Positions 1-12,300 of a DNA stretch of 64,000 nt are shown piece by piece. How positions within the stretch are numbered: position 1 is the first letter of the stretch; each line of letters opens with the position of its first letter. The notes under the pieces are model-generated. The model was given only the letters and a program-made list of their open reading frames with translations. It was not told where the DNA came from and searched no databases. The position numbers were made by a program, and so were the translations under genes. The DNA comes from Lingula anatina (lineage: Eukaryota; Brachiopoda; Lingulata; Lingulida; Lingulidae), in contig NW_019774613.1 of assembly GCF_001039355.2 (NCBI RefSeq), forward strand, positions 482,577-546,576, read 5' to 3'.

Positions 1-1824
1 GGCCGCGCAGTTCACAAAGAAGTCCCATCTCTCCGCTTCAGGAACCACCCCTAGCTCATAAGGTGTCGCTTTGACTTTAAGCAAGAGATCTTTCGTGCGT
101 GTTGTATATAGAAGTTGACTTCCGTCGGATAGGGCCTCTCTCATCTGCCATAGAATCTGAATGGTCGTTTTTTCCGACCAGACGTCATCTAAAACAATGA
201 GAACTTTCTTCTTTTTTGTGATCTTACTTAACCATATCCAAACATCTTCCAATTCGGTGAAATTGCCCTTAGTGCCATTTTCAAGATAAGGGTAAAAAGA
301 ACTATTCATTATGCTGAGCATGTTGGGGTTTGTGCCGACTTCCACAAAGACTACCTCCATTTTACCGCGCATTTTCCAGGCCACAGCCTGGGCTAGGTAC
401 GTTTTACCGACACCTCCTGGACCGTGAATACCTTGGGAGGACACAATACCAACGGATTTCTCTCTCTCGAGAATCTCAAGCACCTTCTTCTCTGGGTCGT
501 CACGGGCGACATAACCCGTCGGCATATGGTTAATGCCATGGCATGGATACTCTGAAATGAAAATACTAGTATGTATATCTGTATGATTGTATGTTAATGT
601 ATGTATGTATGCCGAAAGTCTGCGTATTGTAGTCTCTTGGATAGTGACATTTACAAACAGTGACATTCGATCACAACATTACACATTGCATGGCCAAATA
701 ACAACAGTTGATCATGAGCAAGCTGTGCCGATCGAATTTCGAAAGAAAATTGAACATATTTACAAAATCTCTAATTCGTTGCATTAAGCGACTATTTTAA
801 AGCATGTTTAGCAAATATTAGTGCATTATGTATCGATATACTTATTGCCATTGTCGTTTAATAGGACAACGATGACGTAAAGTAAGAGGGGGTCAGTGAA
901 AGTATACTGAACAAAAATATAAACGCACGAAAGAATATGTAGATTTATTTTCATATATGGAACTAGAGTATATAGCCAAAAATAACAGCATATTTTTCTC
1001 GACAAATAGACATCACTTTGAGAGAATTAGGGGAAGTTTAAATGCATAGTCCAAGAGTTAGGGCAACAAATACACCATGGGGGTCAACATCCTGAGTTCA
1101 CAGATCACGTGAGAAGGAGAAACGAGCCTTACGGCACAGACAAATGATTTATATCAGGCATTCAGTTATCCACTTAATGCCTGATACAAATCACTGATCT
1201 TTAGACGCAATTTGCGTTTGTTTTAATAGCGTAAACAATACAATCGCAAAATGAATTCGATTAAAGTACGATGTGTGCACCAGAATATTAAAATGAGACA
1301 AACGTGAACAAAACTAATAATTCTGATCCAGGCGTACAGAAGGTCGAAATAACTGTTCGCAGTTAAAGACAAATCGACTCATTGCAATTGGAAATAAATT
1401 GATGTTGGATGTTGGGCGTTGCGTTTGTTGTCGTTGAGGATTATTAAAAATAAAAAATGCGGTTTAGCAAAAGCAAATGAGAATATAAATTAAGCAGTAT
1501 TAAATTAGTACATACCGGTATACATATATATTCCAGGGTCTAGGGAAGACATGGTATCGGTAAATTCAATAATTTTGTTGAAATGATACTGCAACTAACA
1601 TGCAATTGTGCATTTGTTTTTTATGTGCACCCACCTTTTTGTTCTACGCCTGCCATTGGACCAGACTGTGATTCTACGACACCATGGAAAAGAACAGACT
1701 GCATGTATTTCTGTTGTGTTGAGGGCAATAGAAGGGCGCGCTGTAATATAAAACATATGCTATTTTCAAACAAAAGTCTTTTGGAGTTTAAAACAGCGGA
1801 AAACAGGCTATTGCTTGGATTCAT
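1..1824 (-). CDS. NB-ARC NTPase gene copy A, 5' part (runs off left edge)
   Basis: Seen: an open frame on the minus strand fills 1-551 without a stop. It is closely similar to the start of the complete NB-ARC/WD40 gene at 23248-28489. It contains the P-loop GPGGVGKT, the Walker B run VLIVLDDVW and the sensor-like LLYTTRTKD. The exon starts at 551 behind a TTTCAG acceptor. A candidate leader exon at 1824-1635 ends in a GTGGGT donor and joins in phase 1 (G + AG), giving an open frame. Compared with copy B there is an in-frame 18 bp insertion just before the P-loop, coding VSSQG between two GGTATT repeats. Family knowledge: NB-ARC proteins are nucleotide-switch STAND ATPases of cell death and innate immunity (APAF1 and NLR type). 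A WD40 tail is inferred from copy B and lies outside the window. The exon is convincing; the leader assignment is less certain. Confidence 0.85.
552..1634 (-). other. Intron between leader exon and NB-ARC exon of copy A
   Basis: This 1.08 kb AT-rich stretch lies between the inferred GT donor (1634-1633) and AG acceptor (553-552) on the minus strand. The equivalent intron of copy B is only 355 bp (28398-28044). It holds no open frame of interest on either strand. Confidence 0.4.
1635..1824 (-). CDS. Leader exon of NB-ARC copy A with decayed 2A-like motif
   Basis: Read on the minus strand, an ATG at 1824-1822 opens 63 codons plus one base, ending at 1635 before GTGGGT. The end reads SVLFHGVVESQSGPMAG and aligns with TLLFIGGVESNPGQ of the copy B leader. 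Against the 2A consensus D(V/I)ExNPG|P it keeps the glutamate and the final Gly-Pro but has V for D, Q for N and S for P. Upstream of the motif the two copies are offset by a small indel, and the ATG of copy B is not conserved. An internal ATG (codon before QSVLF) is another possible start. Expression and start choice cannot be settled from sequence. Confidence 0.45.
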
Positions 1825-4800
1825 TCTTTCTTTGTTTTAGTCCTGAATGAAGAGGCAAGCACACCGGGAAGATCGCAGACAGATTGATGGACTACAAAAC
1901 ACACACGCACGCGCACTAAATTAAAGCTAATGCCACCATTTCAAATTAGCTGAAAGCGGCAGCAGGCCTCAGCAACTAGAGACAAGACAAGTGGTTCGGG
2001 CTAGGACAATACAGATTAATTAAAATACCAAAGGCTTATAGCCTGTATTATTAATTTACATTTCAATATATATCACGATTCACGTTTTCTTATCATCTTT
2101 TAATCGCAACTGTGGAAAATGAAATCAAGACGATTTTTATGTGCTGTTAAGTATAACTTTTATATCTATACCAATATATCATTGCTACCTGGTTGTTGAA
2201 ACTTGCCTGAAGTAATACTTTGTCCACTGTCCCTTTGGATTATATTGACTGTCACAAGCAGAAACAACACCTCCACTGCCACGTCATCTGCAATATACAA
2301 GTATACACCACCATGCACTTACCCAAAACATTTTATGAACTGTGGCAAATAGCTCTATTTCGTCTAAATATCTTTCGTATCATAATTAGTCAGAAAATCT
2401 TAACTTGTTACGTGCGGTAGGCTTATATTTGCCTTTTTGAAATTGTGTTTTGTGTTGCTGTTTTTTTTTTCACAAACAAACCGATTAGTTGGTTCAATCT
2501 CAATCTGCTGGATGGATAAATACATTTCCCTCAGAATGGCAAGTATAAATTAATAATATAATGATAATAATATGATTCTTATATGGCGCCTTACATTCTA
2601 TCTCAAGGCGCCTTACAATAATGGCTAATATACTAAAATCATTAAAATGACTACAATATTTAATCATAAACTCTCATTGGAAACCATTTAAAATTTACAC
2701 TACTAAAAATCAATCTTATTAAAAAACATACATATATTAAAATAAAATCTAAGAGATATAGACAGAATTAAAAATGCGTGAAGGCTCCTGATTTTTGTAA
2801 GCTATGATTTAATCTACATGTATTACTGCTCAGGTGGTGTGTGTGCGTGTATGTGTTGTGTATGCACCTTTAAAAACCGCACGCATTTACATAGCCAACC
2901 AAATGGGAAAACGAAAGAAAATATGTCTACTAAAGTTAACTGAAACCAGCCACTTAATTCATTATTGTTTTCTTTTGTGCTACAGATGTCGGACATTTAA
3001 TCTCCATCACACCACTTTCAACAATCATATAAACGAAGGTTCATGTAATTAAGCTTCTATTAGGTGCCACTGAATCTTGTGTAAAAGTGGTGACCCGTAG
3101 ATACAACCGCCATGGCAACATTGGGGAAGTAACTAGTCCTTTACAAAGAACTATATTTGCCTCGGGCGTTTATGCTACAAGTCTTTGTGTGTACAGTACA
3201 TACAGTATAACACAAGCATGTATTTTGTGTCTGCTATTTGAATGTTGTAACGGCTCCTTAACCATTTCAAAGCAAAAAAGGCATTCACTTCTTGGGACCA
3301 CGTGCATTTTGATATAGAGAACAGAGGTAGTAGTCCCGCACGGCTTTAAACAACGTAAGTTTGTGGAAACCATGTAGGCTTTTGCGTTGGGATGGTCTCT
3401 CGATTCCATAATTTCTAAGACTTACTGCGAAATTCAGTATGAATGTCATTATCACTAGGTTACTCTACACGTATTGTCTGATTTCATCACAAGCTAACAC
3501 ATCTCACTTTTGTAACAACATTATAATGAAGAGATGCAAGAAGTTTCTAAATTCAATTAAAGAATTTGTTTTAATTTTACCCGATTTTATAGAAAAGAGC
3601 GGATTGTTATTTACCCCGTATATGTTCATACACAGTTAACACTATCTTCAGTTCTATTGAAAAATATGTGAATAGAATATGAGCTATGTAAGTTATTGCT
3701 CCCATTAACAGTAATTAGTATCTATGAGATCTTTGAAAACTATAAAAACGAATCATAAAATATGTTTAAAAAAAAGAAAGAAAGAAATTGAAACTGAAAA
3801 GAAGCACAGTAAGAAGGTCCAGAAAAAATAAATTAAATAAGTTAAGTTTATATGACCAATAAAATAGCACACACGTAAACAGTGTGTAATATGCATAGGG
3901 CCATGTACAAATGTGGGTAAAGAGTTCACAATTATTGATATTTCAGTGTTATCGAGTAAATATTAACAATCAGTCCACCTATTAAAAAACAAGAACAGAA
4001 GTGAGTCCACCCGAGTAAAGCAGTGTGCCTAGCTTATGTAGGAAAGGAGCCGATGTGGGTTGTTTATATGACAATATAAAGCACCACCAGTTTTCAGGTC
4101 AATCGATACATCAAGTAAGTAACAACGCGTTACGTTGTATTTCTATCACTGTTATAGAAACTAAACTATGTGGGGGCTGTTGACACTTGAAAGTGAAACA
4201 ATGATATATTCTCCGAGTTTTCGACAGATTCCGATAATTTAGAGTGCAAGCTCTAAGAAAATCATGGGGAATTAATATCCCTAATTGGTAGACGAAGAGA
4301 TATTCTTACTGACTAATATATGATTAATGAAAATAGACATTATATATGAGAATGAAAAAAAAAAAAAAAAAAAAAAAAAAACAGCTGGTGCCACTACTCA
4401 ATATAACTTAAAACTTATGATAAATCTATGACTACATGTATAACTGAAAGAGTGGGAGTAGCTCATACCTTGGTAGAATAATCACGAGATTACAAATTAA
4501 TTACCTTATGTTTAAGAGTCACATCGCGTGATCTCCAATTGATTTTTTAAACACACAGTAGCCTAATATTTTTCGATTTTCTACGTGAATAAAAGCCACA
4601 ACACTTACATTGTAAGGATACATGTCATCAGGACAATGAAATACCATCGTTCGGTTTACCAACATCTAACCCATTAAAGTTACAATCATATTGCAATTAA
4701 TAAAAATAAAATAAAATTAGACATAAATGACAACCTTCAAATTATGACCCATTGTAGAATTATTAAAACATTTTAATTCAAAATAAATGACCAGTTTTAT

Positions 4801-6461
4801 TTTAAGATTTCATAAATGGCTTTGGTTGAATTAAAACACATTTTGGGGTTAGACAGTACGAGAGGCAGACTTATTCTCAACTGGAGTCTTTTCACCCGTT
4901 ACAAAATTGTCCTTCAAAGGATTTTGAACCAGTTAGAGAGGCCATCCAGAGCAATGCCACACCGTCACCAATAGCGGTATGAACTGTGCAAGTACATGTA
5001 GATATTCACGTAAGAAAACATGTATATAAATACAAACATGAATTTGCTTTTTACCTTGTTAAGAATAAAATCATCAGGAAATTTTACTTTCATCATGAAC
5101 CACAATCCTACCCGTCTCTGTGGAACTTTTTACACGAGGCATGTATTTCAGGTTCAAATAAGTTTTAAACATGGCTATTTTTAAATGAAATATAACTGAT
5201 AATTTCACAACATTTATAGGTACGCGACACGGAGAGGCCTCTTGGATGATTCTTTCTTTTTCGATTTTGCACATATAAACTCACAATTAAGCTTCTTTTG
5301 TTATATCTTTTAATTGAAATTAAAAAAAAAACACACGGCAATTAAGGATACAATTTGTCGGCAGGATAATATCGCAAAGGTAGATCTGTGACATATTCAG
5401 CTGATTTTCACTTGAAAATATATGAACATATACATGTACCTACATGTACACGTAATGTATACCGATGTATGTATGTACGAATGGTATATTGTACATCATA
5501 ATATTACCCGATAACATGTATAAATTCTCTAAGAAAACATTACCAGTATCACCATGAGCCCTCTAAATTCTCTCATTATATAGGCAAATTCTCTCATTAT
5601 TTTTTACTTTCATTTTCTCAAAAGTGAACCTGTATCCTTATGGTACGCCCGACTGGGGCTCATATGAGGCAAAGTATAAGTTAGTCTGATAATAATAAAT
5701 TTAATAATTATTTATCTATTTCCAGTCTTAATCCATTACTAGTTTACAGTTATAATTATTTATTGTTTACAGTGATTTTTTTTAAACTCATAAATGCATT
5801 TTTATTCTGGAGACGTTGACGGTTGACTTACCTTCATAGAAAGCGGAAAATTGCTGAGAATCAGGATGTCGCTGCTTTTTACTAAAAAAGCAGGCTTTTG
5901 CTGTTAATCCACGGGGAAACAAGAGAATCAATAAATATACAGTCTCATACAAATTCCAAACTTTCGTTTCAGTCAGCTAAAAAATCAAAATGCTCTTGTG
6001 ATATCAGTTGGTTTTAACGGGCCCTTCACGACCCCTTTATTACAGTCTCACTTTTACGATCCACTATTGATGCGGGCCCCGCGGTTCTTTATCGCACCTC
6101 AGTCTACTGCGTTGAACTCGTCCTGTTTTTGACAGCACAAAAACCGTTTATTTGTGCACAGTACACGAATGTACCTGCTTATAAAGTAAACACGGTCGCA
6201 GCTAGGTCAAACCTGCGCAGCCTTGCCCCCAAATGACACTCCGCAGTAAATCGATTACCACACAAAGTTGTTACATCTGGCGGAGCTGCATAACTGTCTC
6301 ACTTCTGCTATCGTCCAACTGCACATCGATCGTCGGCTCTTTAAGCCAACACTGGAAAGAGGGACGTTCTCAGACGCTGCGGGATCATCCTTCACTTTCT
6401 GAGGACCGGCAGATAGAAGCACTTGTCACACTTCCACCTCAGCGTTGATAGTGGGACACAG
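1825..6461. other. Intergenic region of cassette 1, between divergent NB-ARC A and dipeptidase A
   Basis: No convincing gene. Parts match the region upstream of NB-ARC B: for example 1985-2010 resembles 29777-29800 (GACAAGTGGTTC core), and 2165-2300 resembles 30360-30470. So the duplication reaches at least this far. A 30-base poly-A run lies at 4353-4382. The last 350 bp before 6461 match 53790-54110 in front of dipeptidase B and probably hold the promoter and 5' leader. Confidence 0.5.
2545..2650. repeat. Short dispersed repeat with paired GGCGCCTTACA
   Basis: An ATAATAATATGATTCTTATATGG-type start is followed by two copies of GGCGCCTTACA about 30 bp apart. The layout resembles short interspersed repeats common in marine invertebrate DNA; the family is not identified. 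Confidence 0.35.
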
Positions 6462-9280
6462 ATGTTTAGAGGACCAGACGGTTACAAGCGTGCCTTTAAG
6501 CCCGGTAAGGATACATGTTTTTGTCGCTATATGCAGTGACTCAGTTTACGTGTATCGTCTTCCAATGCGTCTGTAATTTAATCATTTCATGGAAAACGCA
6601 GACAGTTTGTGCGCATGCTCCTCTGGGGCCTATTAGGGTTTTGAGTGTGTTAACGCAGAACTATACGAGTACCTCTGAAGGGGGGGGGGGGTGTTAAGCA
6701 TCCACCGATTTCACTTGAATCCGATATAGCTACAAAAATTATGTACTTGATTACTGAATATAGGGGTTTCCAAAGCCTGGTCCGAGCCCATGATCGAAAC
6801 ACTAGTGTAGACCTTTTAATTGTTTTAGACTTAGGAGCCTTTTCCTATGTTAAATAATTGATTTGCTTACCCATACGAAATTAACCATTTTTAAACGCGC
6901 TATCCTACCTCAAGATAGACACTGTATTCATATTATCTTCACTAAAGGTGAAGAGTCCAGGCGCAAAAGTAAACTTTCTTTTAAAAGTTTATTACGCCCT
7001 TATTACCCAAAGGAGATTCATTGGATATTATTAGTCTCAAAATTTATGATGTTACATTCTAAATAATTTTTTGTGAAAGCTGAAAAAAAAAAAACAGACA
7101 GAAGACTATGTTGATATTCCAGTCGAAATTTATATCAGTCGCATTTTTTACACACAGAGCAAGACACTTCGATCAATATATACAATATATTTATATTCCG
7201 CTTTGAGCAATTCAACGCGAATTGGGCAGGTTTGTAAAGATAATTGTGGCCCTACAATGTCATACACAATTTAGCTGTGGCATATGAGGTTTATAATGGA
7301 ACGCTTAGAATAGAATACCAAAAAAATAGCATTCCTCTGTTAAAAGACTGTAAGGATGAGTATGAAAGAGAAGTCAATTTTTATCTCGCGAGGCTTTTAA
7401 TTCAATTGCTTGAAGATTTTTAATGAGAAATATGTTTATTCATTTATTTTTTGACAACTTGGTCTATTTGACTTTAGCCAGATTGAGAAAAACTGAAGGA
7501 AGATATTATATTTAGACAACCAGATTAAAGATTTCTATTTAATTGTATAGAAGAAAAGTTTGCGTATAGTCTCTTTCAACCTGCGATCAATCTCCATTTG
7601 ACTGCTTCATACAAGTGTACACTGTACAGGGGCGGACCTGGATTATTTGAAGGGGGCGGACCGCGGATGCGAAGCCGACCCCCCACCCCCCGCCCGTTTT
7701 TGCTATTTTAGAGGGCGAACGTTGCTATATGGTACGGTTTAGTACTATAAATCAGCTAGTAAAAATTCTATTTCCAAGAGGGGGAATATTAATGTGACTT
7801 TTTTCAGATACCGGAGGGGGGGGGGGTGCGGGGTCAGGACCCCCTGACCCCTCCCTCTAAATCTGCCACTGCTGTATGTCAGAATTTTGCATTCTAAAAG
7901 TTGAATTACATGAATTTTACTTTCACTTCTAGAATATTGATGATCGACGGAAAAACGAATGACGCCATAGGGTATTTTGCCTGACTCACGTACATCTATA
8001 AATATACTAGAGCCCTAGCGGTTTTTTTTATTGAGTGGGTGAATTTGCAGTAGACAACAAAAATAGAACGTAACGTGAATTAACTCATTTCATAAATATA
8101 TCAACAAAGATGAGCAAAGTAAATCCCCAAAATCAGAAAACCACATGTAATTGTGAGTAACAAACTCACATAACCAAAGGTATATTTAAATACCAGTCAG
8201 ATTGTGCTTAAAATAACTTCCGCTTTCACAATTTATAGTAATATTACTACGTCACATGTGACTAAAACCGTACCTTTGTCGTGAGGCTTTTTTTTTCCTT
8301 GGTGATTTTTGTGAGACTGTTTATACAGTAGATCTAAGGATATTTTGATAGCATATCCTTTTAATGGATTTAGCCAGAAAAGCGTATGTCAGATTTTGAA
8401 ATCTAGATATACTGAAATATTTTAATATATATTAAATTTTTAATATATAGTCTATTAACATTGAATCTCATGATCACAATTACATATTTCTTCTCGTAAC
8501 TGTCCGTGATTGCCGTGATTAATGTTGTCTCCAATTTAAGTTTTTTTTTATTATTTTATAAAAATAGAAGAAAAATTGTCGAAATATTAAGAATAATGTC
8601 ATAGTTAAAATCATTACAGCAATAGCATTATAGTAGAGTTGCCACTCCCATAAGCCCAATAGTCTAATCCTGCAATGTTCAGTCCTGAACATTTTTTTTT
8701 TACAGAAATGCATTCCTTATGGCTAGAGAAGTAAAATTAGCTTGGTTGCTACCTCCGACACATTGGGCATTTTCAATATGACCGCCAATTTGTAAGGAAA
8801 ATAGAAAAACAGCCATAAGTCAACAAAACCTTTTATTTTGGGCACAAGTGACTGTATTCCCTGTTGGAAGAACACAGTAGTATAAATTACTCCATTCTAG
8901 CAAGTAACTTTTATTGAAAAAATCAAAATAGCCGCCCAAACATACAGCAGAGGGTAGACAAGAGCCACAAAAGCAGTATATTTCTGGTATATTTATTTAT
9001 TAAAACCATGTTCCTTTGATTTCTCTGTTCATTGTGTGTGTGTGTGTTTGTGTGTGTGTTTGTGTGTGTGTGTGTTTGTGTGTGTGTTGTGTGTGTGTGT
9101 TGTGTGTGTTTTGTGTGTGTGTTGTGTNNNNNNNNNNNNNNNNNNNNNNNNNGTGTTGTGTGTGTTGTGTGTGTGTTGTGTGTTGTGTGTGTGTGTTGTG
9201 TGTGTGTTGTGTGTGTGTGTGTGTGTTGTGTGTGTGTGTTGTTGTGTGTGTTGTGTGTTGTTGTGTGTGTGTTGTGTGTG

Positions 9281-9343
<63 letters not shown>

Positions 9344-12300
9344 TGAGCCATGACCCTAAATTATCATTACCAGCTTGTTTGACATTCAACGAATGCTTGG
9401 TAAAGGCGTAAGTTCCCCCCCCCCCCCCCCCGGTCGAGTTGCCATTCCCAACGGTCCCATAGTCGAACCAAACCATGCTATATTACTATTTCCTATGAGT
9501 TAAAGAAAGAATCGAATTATTAGGTGTAAGAAAAGTCAAATGTTGTTTGGAGTCTCCTCATATTGCGCTTTATTGTTATTCATAGAAATCTCAAGCAAAG
9601 TTACAATGTATGAAAAGTACGACAAACAGAAGAAACCTAGAGTGCTCAACAGAAAGATTCAGATCGCCTTGACTGTGGCAGGTAATTGTGATTTCTTAAG
9701 TCTACATTACATTTGCCATGCTATAACCTTACATGTATAGGCCTACTTCCCGTCAATCCCTTGTCGTACTGCCTCTGTGCGGAGGCCATTTAAGATGTCA
9801 AAAAAAAAAAAAAGAAAAAAATCGCTCAGAAATGTGTATGCGATTTTCATCTCACGGCGACTGTGGCAAATGTAATGGAGGTTTAATGCATTTAAAAACC
9901 CCTTCACTAAATCAGCAAAAATGATCAAAACATAAATTTATCTGTATCTTGGAATAGTCTGTGATCCTAGATAAAAGAGCATACCGAAAACCTTTTTTTT
10001 CTTCATAAAGCTTAATTCTTCTCACAAACAATTTGTTGTCAAATGACACCTCTTTACATCAATGTCACAGATGAAAAACCTCTGTGGAATAAAAAGCTTA
10101 GTACTTGTTTTATACCTTTATAAATATATGATCAAATATTTCTATTCATACAGGCGTAAAGGTTTTCAAATTTAGAGGATTTCAAACAAAGATTACAACC
10201 TCCTGCATGAAAAATACGGTGGATTGTTGATTTATTTCTGCGTTTTGTATAATTCAGGCACGTTTTCTCTTTCAGTTATTCTGGTAATAGTTATTACTGT
10301 CTCTCTGGCAGTGACTCTGATGCCTACCCGGAATACGAGGGAGGCTCTCATGCAGACGGTTAATGATATACTGGACAGAGTGCCACTAGTTGATGGGTAA
10401 TTGATAGGTAGTTCTAGAGGGGGTTGGGTCAGTGATTTTAAATTGTTTGATTGTTTGAATATTTACTGGAACAAATCGGGCTGACGCCTACGTGACCTTG
10501 TATTTTTGTTTGATATTGTAATATCACTCGGGCACGGGGTGTGAAAAATTTATATCATTCCGTTCAAATACTGTCTGATTGAATAATGCTTTACATCGTC
10601 TGCTTTCAATTATATCTGTTGCATTTTCTGTGAGTGGGTGTGTATTTGTCCGTGTGTTTGTTCAAAATCACTCAGTGCCTTGTCGTCTTGAATTGTCTAA
10701 AATACATGTAACAACTTTTTTAAAGATCATATGATGTCGGTTACAATTGGGTTAAAAAGATATGCTTGTTCGAGTTTCACACATCAGTGGCAGAGGGCGC
10801 ACAACCCCGACGCAAATTCCCCTCTCATCCCCCCCCCCCCCCCCCGCTTCGACAGTACATCTTTCTGTTTCTCAAAAAAAAAAAAATAATAATAATAATA
10901 ATAAAAACAGCATAACTAGCAAAAGAAGACAAAATGAACCAAATTTTTCATCCCTGTTTCCAGATTGTATAGTGATTTTGCCCTTGTCTGATATTTAATA
11001 CATGTAAATACATGTGTAGCGAACCCCCCTTGTCTAAAAATGGACCTGCCAGTGAAAACAGATCACTCATTTTCCGCACACGTCCTGAACGCTTTTTTTT
11101 TTTAAATTAATGAATTTGAATTTTACACGTACTGTTTCAGTCATAATGATTTCCCGTGGCATATACGGCTAGACACTGCCATCAATGGAAGCTTGGCACG
11201 CTTAAATATGAGCCAAGACTTGAGAAAGGTGCTGAAGTATAGAGCGAAGTTCCATCCCAGTCAGACAGACATACCCAGAATAAAAAAGGGACGCCTTGGC
11301 GCACAGGTGAAAGAAATAAGCGTGTTTTCTACTTCCTTTTTTTTTAAATTAAATGACAATATATTCTATTCATTTAACTAATCCATAGGTTTGTTAATAA
11401 TATTTTCTGTGTTAAATGTACCACCTGTCCATCTGTTTGCTTAAGCTGATAAGTTCCTGCTAGATCACACGCACGCGCACACGCATATACAGGTAGTATA
11501 TTTGAATTAATGTCCTTAATACATTAAGGAATGTTATCGAATTCACATGCAAACCGCCTGCGTGATGTCGCACCTGCTGCAATCCATGAGGCGTTTATCA
11601 ATGTGACAATAAAAACAAGTTTGTTGCCATCTTATCAGTGCATGTCCCTATTAACTTGTCATTTTTCCCCTTAGTTTTGGGTGTCATTTGCGTCGTGTGA
11701 ATCCCAGTTCAAGGACGCCACTGTGAAAGCCCTGGAGCAGTTGGACCTCATTAAACGAATGATTGCGCAGTATTCTGATGTGTTTGAATTTGTCACCACA
11801 GCGGATGGTAAATCTCTCTCTCTCATTATTATCAGAATTTACATTTCGAATAAAAGCCTATAAAACCAAATGGAATACCACACACACACACCCAACACAC
11901 ACACATGCACGCACACTACACGCAAACTCTCGGTTTCGTCTGCATGCTTAAAACTAAAAGGGATAAATGTATCAACTTTTGACAAAAAATGGATTTTTCT
12001 GGAATAAAGGATATTTTCCCATACCAACCAATGGTTAATTATTCCATCCCGACGTTCATAGTTAGTCCCTGTTTTTTTTTCTAAAAAATAAATTTTTTTG
12101 TAATGTTCCCTGAAGAGATTATTACAGAGTGTAGCCATCTATGGAGGTCACGTGATGTGATGGCAAGCACAGTCTAAAATAATTGCTAACTGCGGTTTTG
12201 GAGGTAAAACAGAATTCATAATATTTCCATGGGTTGTTTACAGTGTATTTATTTTGAAATATCATACGAACAGTTTTTATCTCTTTAACTAAAATGGTAC

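Noticed and set aside
9016-9411. Overlapping Cys-Val and His-Thr open frames
   Set aside because: They are translations of the TG/CA microsatellite on both strands and cross an assembly gap.
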